Shown here: positions 55,466 through 57,710 of the stretch, one piece after another
Numbering within the stretch: the stretch's first letter is position 1
Layout: each line of letters starts with the position of its first letter
NCBI GenBank assembly: GCA_025356575.1
Contig: JANXSP010000132.1
Span: forward strand, 1 to 57,710
Direction: 5' to 3'
Origin: Novosphingobium sp.
GTDB lineage: Bacteria > Pseudomonadota > Alphaproteobacteria > Sphingomonadales > Sphingomonadaceae
DNA length: 57,710 nt
The notes under the pieces: generated by a model
What the model was told of the DNA's origin: nothing
Seen by the model: only the letters and a program-made list of their open reading frames with translations
Databases searched by the model: none
Program-made: the position numbers and the translations under genes

Positions 55466-56245
55466 GTGGCGGCAGCAGCCAAAATCGATCCGATGCACCA
55501 GTTCCAGATCGCGCCGATCGGCAGCGATTCCCTGGTCGCCTCACCCTTCCAGTTCACCAACTCGTCGCTGTGGATGCTGATCGTGTTCGCCGCGATCATG
55601 GCATTCATGTGGGGCGGGACCAAGCGCCAGCTCGTGCCAGGCCGCTGGCAGGCCGCGGTCGAGGGGCTGACCGGCTTCCTCGACAATATCACCCGCCAGA
55701 ATATCGGCGCCGAAGGGCGCAAATACCTGCCGTGGGTGTTCACCGCGTTCGTGTTCATCCTGTTCGCCAACTGGATCGGCGCGATGCCGTTCGGGATTGT
55801 CCCGGGCGCGCACCCGTTCACCGTTACCAGCCAGTTCAGCGTGACCGGCGTGATGAGCATCATCAGCTTCCTGATCGTGCTGGTCGTCGGCTTCTGGAAG
55901 CACGGGCTGCACTTTTTCAGCCTGTTCGTACCCAAGGACACTCCGTTCGTCCTCAAGCTGCTGATCGCCCCGATCGAGTTCGTCAGCTTCATGGTCCGCC
56001 CGTTTAGCCTGGGGCTGCGTCCGTTCGTGGCGATGTTCGCGGGCCACATCCTGCTCGAGGTGTTCGGCAACTTCGTCGTCCAGGGGCTCAACGCCGGGTC
56101 GGTGATGGGCTACGGGATTTCGGCGCTGTGCTTCGTCTTCGTCATCGGCGTCAATGCGCTGGAGCTGCTAGTCGGCGGGATCCAGGCCTACGTTTTCGCA
56201 CTGCTGACCGCGCTTTACATCAACGATGCGGTCAACCTTCACTAA
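55466..56245 (+). CDS. atpB: ATP synthase subunit a
   Basis: Membrane proton channel of Fo. The 259-residue protein starts with GTG: VAAAAKIDPMHQFQI matches the usual alphaproteobacterial N-terminus, which fixes this start. Five to six hydrophobic helices follow. The essential channel arginine is Arg185 in SLGLRPFVAMFAGH, a segment that usually reads LRLFxNM. The last helix contains ELLVGGIQAYVFALLTALYI with the Gln of the proton path. Together with atpE and the two b subunits it makes the Fo stator and channel. Confidence 0.96.
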   Translation: MAAAAKIDPMHQFQIAPIGSDSLVASPFQFTNSSLWMLIVFAAIMAFMWGGTKRQLVPGRWQAAVEGLTGFLDNITRQNIGAEGRKYLPWVFTAFVFILFANWIGAMPFGIVPGAHPFTVTSQFSVTGVMSIISFLIVLVVGFWKHGLHFFSLFVPKDTPFVLKLLIAPIEFVSFMVRPFSLGLRPFVAMFAGHILLEVFGNFVVQGLNAGSVMGYGISALCFVFVIGVNALELLVGGIQAYVFALLTALYINDAVNLH

Positions 56246-56287
56246 GTTTCGCATTCACTTTCAACGCTTAAGCCAACGGAGTTTATC

Positions 56288-56515
56288 ATGGATCTCGCTT
56301 CTGCTCAGGTTATCGGTGCCGGTCTTGCGGCAATCGGCGTCGGCGCGGCTGCTGCCGGTGTCGGCAGCGTGTTCGGCAACTTCCTCCAGGGCGCGCTGCG
56401 CAACCCGGCGGCTGCCGACGGCCAGCAGGGTCGTCTGTTCATCGGCTTCGCGGCCGCCGAGCTGCTCGGCCTGATGGCGTTCGCCGTCGCGATGATCATC
56501 CTCTACGCCCGTTGA
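56288..56515 (+). CDS. atpE: ATP synthase subunit c
   Basis: A 75-residue hairpin of two helices that forms the rotor ring. The first helix is Gly/Ala-rich (GAGLAAIGVGAAAAGVG), the polar loop is LRNPAAADGQQ, and the second helix carries the proton-binding Glu58 in GFAAAELLGLMAF. Glu without extra polar ligands points to proton rather than sodium coupling. The ATG is preceded by CGGAG. It is 42 bases after atpB. Confidence 0.97.
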   Translation: MDLASAQVIGAGLAAIGVGAAAAGVGSVFGNFLQGALRNPAAADGQQGRLFIGFAAAELLGLMAFAVAMIILYAR

Positions 56516-56572
56516 TTGGGTTGCCGGCGGCACGCGCCGCCGGCTCCCATTCGAACGAACGAGAGAGACACG

Positions 56573-57067
56573 ATGCCTCAAATTGCCCAGCTTGCCTTGG
56601 TCTATCAGTCGCAGTGGTTCTGGCTGCTGCTGACGCTCGGCGCGATCTACTTCTTCATTGGCCGCGGGATCGTTCCCAAGGTCGAGGCGACGGTCGACGA
56701 TCGTGACGCGCGGATCGCCGCCGATCTTGCCGAAGCCGAACGCTTGCGCGCCGAAGCCGACGCGAGCGAAGCAGCGTGGCGCGGGCGGATGAACGAAGCG
56801 CAGGCGCAGGGACAAACCGCCTCGGTCGCGGCCAAGTCCGCTGCCGATCGGGCGGCCGAAGTCCGTGTGGCCAAGGCCGATGCGGAAATCGCGACCAGGA
56901 CCGCTGCCGCTGCCGCTGCTCTGGCCGCCGCGCGGACCAGCGCGCTGGCTGAAATAGAGGGAGTCGCCGCCGACGCTGCGCGCGATATCGTCGCACGCTT
57001 GGCGGGCGCCACCGTTACAGATGCCGCGGCACGCGCGGCGGTTGCCGGAGCAATGAGCCGTGCTTGA
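56573..57067 (+). CDS. atpF2: ATP synthase subunit b'
   Basis: First of two b-type stator subunits, the arrangement of alphaproteobacteria and plastids. The 164-residue protein has one N-terminal helix (YQSQWFWLLLTLGAIYFFI) and a long Ala/Glu/Arg-rich coiled coil (DARIAADLAEAERLRAEADASEA-type) that reaches to F1 and pairs with b. The ATG at 56573 follows CGAGAGAGACACG. The symbol varies between databases (atpF', atpG, atpX). It overlaps the following atpF by eight bases. Confidence 0.93.
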   Translation: MPQIAQLALVYQSQWFWLLLTLGAIYFFIGRGIVPKVEATVDDRDARIAADLAEAERLRAEADASEAAWRGRMNEAQAQGQTASVAAKSAADRAAEVRVAKADAEIATRTAAAAAALAAARTSALAEIEGVAADAARDIVARLAGATVTDAAARAAVAGAMSRA

Positions 57068-57590
57068 GTACCTCGCCGCTGCCGCCGCCACGGTCCACGA
57101 AGACGCCGAGCCGACCGCGTTCGGGATCACTCCTGGGGGCTATGTCGCGCTGGCCATGCTCGTGGTTCTGTTGATCATGCTGCGCGCGGGCGTGCCCAAG
57201 ATGATCGCCGCCGCGCTCGACGCCAAGATCGCCGGGATCAAGCAGCAGCTCGATACCGCGTCCAAGCTGCGTGCCGAAGCCGAAGCGCTCAAGGCCGAAT
57301 ACGAAGCCAGGGGCAAGGCCGCCGACGCCGATATCGCCGCGATGAAAGCAGGCGCCCAGCGCCAGGCCGACGAAATCGTCGCCAAGGCAGCCGATGACGC
57401 GACCAAGTTGATCGCGCGCCATCAGGCGATGTCGGAGGCCAAGATCGCGGGCGCCGAACGCGCCGCTATCGCCGAAATCCGCCAGCGCGCAGCCAGTGCG
57501 GCAACCGCTGCGGCGCGCGAACTGATCGCGGGACAAGTCGACGCCAAGGCCGATGCGCGGGTGGTCGATGAGGCGATCGCGGGGATTTAG
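57060..57590 (+). CDS. atpF: ATP synthase subunit b
   Basis: Second stator subunit, 176 residues. It has an N-terminal membrane helix (GGYVALAMLVVLLIMLRAGVP), then a coiled coil of Ala/Lys/Glu character with the basic IAAALDAKIAGIKQQLDTA start. The GTG at 57060 lies inside the end of the b' gene, indicating coupled translation at a fixed ratio. It is the last gene here; the F1 genes are not in the window, as expected for alphaproteobacteria with separate Fo and F1 operons. Confidence 0.94.
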   Translation: MLEYLAAAAATVHEDAEPTAFGITPGGYVALAMLVVLLIMLRAGVPKMIAAALDAKIAGIKQQLDTASKLRAEAEALKAEYEARGKAADADIAAMKAGAQRQADEIVAKAADDATKLIARHQAMSEAKIAGAERAAIAEIRQRAASAATAAARELIAGQVDAKADARVVDEAIAGI

Positions 57591-57631
57591 GTTTCGGCTC
57601 GCCCGAACGATCCAATCCTCACGTCCCCGTT

Positions 57632-57652
57632 ATCCTGAACTCGTTTCAGAAT
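57632..57652. repeat. partial palindromic repeat after atpF
   Basis: ATCCTGAACTCGTTTCAGAAT is a near-palindrome (TCCTGAAC / GTTTCAGA) like the TCCTGAACTTGTTTCAGGA repeats I recall from sphingomonads. It lies 41 bases after the atpF stop. The remaining bases to the right edge show no gene. Confidence 0.55.
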
Positions 57653-57710
57653 CCGTACCTCCGTTCGCGCCGCGCCTAGGCAAAGGCGCAGCCGCGCGGG
57701 CAATTCGTGC

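Overview
This 57.7 kb window is a GC-rich stretch of an alphaproteobacterial chromosome, most likely from a sphingomonad (Sphingomonadales). The reasons are the CckA hybrid kinase, a CpdR receiver divergent from an N-formylglutamate amidohydrolase, an Fo-only ATP synthase operon with atpI and both b' and b subunits, GTTC-N7-GTTC LexA boxes, and short palindromic repeats of kinds I associate with sphingomonads. The genus is inference. I see no prophage, insertion sequence, CRISPR array or plasmid-type gene. The content is core and closely packed, with many four-base ATGA or GTGA overlaps between neighbouring genes.

From left to right: 1-6.4 kb, minus strand, holds the 5' part of argG, two tandem cyclopropane fatty acid synthase-type methyltransferases, a pteridine-reductase-like SDR coupled to rlmN, and a small secreted protein. 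6.4-19.3 kb holds the soluble lytic transglycosylase divergent from dapA, a flavin monooxygenase, a membrane protein, smpB, a DUF2062 protein, the cell-cycle kinase cckA, SOS-controlled recA, a methyltransferase and a diacylglycerol-kinase-like protein. 19.3-28.3 kb holds alaS, a KefB/C-type antiporter, a FAD monooxygenase, NADP-isocitrate dehydrogenase, an enoyl-CoA hydratase-family protein behind a strong palindromic operator candidate, an MpaB/DUF2236 protein and tRNA-Val(GAC). 28.4-39.9 kb holds cpdR, the amidohydrolase, SapC, a GlcD-type FAD oxidase, a DEAD-box helicase, uvrD with its own LexA box, a secreted 11-residue-repeat protein, a lipoprotein, rsmD and an RsuA/RluB-type pseudouridine synthase. 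40-51 kb holds a Rieske oxygenase and an AmpG-like transporter, then a minus-strand block lapA-pyrF-trpF-trpB-trpA-accD-folC, purB and radC. 51-57.6 kb holds ydbH-ynbE-ydbL, an envelope lipid-transport module, followed by the Fo operon atpI-atpB-atpE-atpF'-atpF.

Functional groups: tryptophan, pyrimidine, fatty-acid and folate synthesis share one directon. Envelope maintenance is represented by Slt, AmpG-like, YdbH/YnbE/YdbL and CFA synthases. DNA repair (recA, uvrD, radC) is partly under LexA. Two members of the CckA-ChpT-CpdR/CtrA cell-cycle phosphorelay are present.

The least explained items are a palindromic repeat apparently inserted in frame inside rlmN, a small secreted protein whose N-terminus seems rebuilt by repeats, the 11-residue repeat protein, the 18-base palindrome before the crotonase gene, and several substitutions in normally fixed motifs. 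I did not find a clearly novel multi-gene system.
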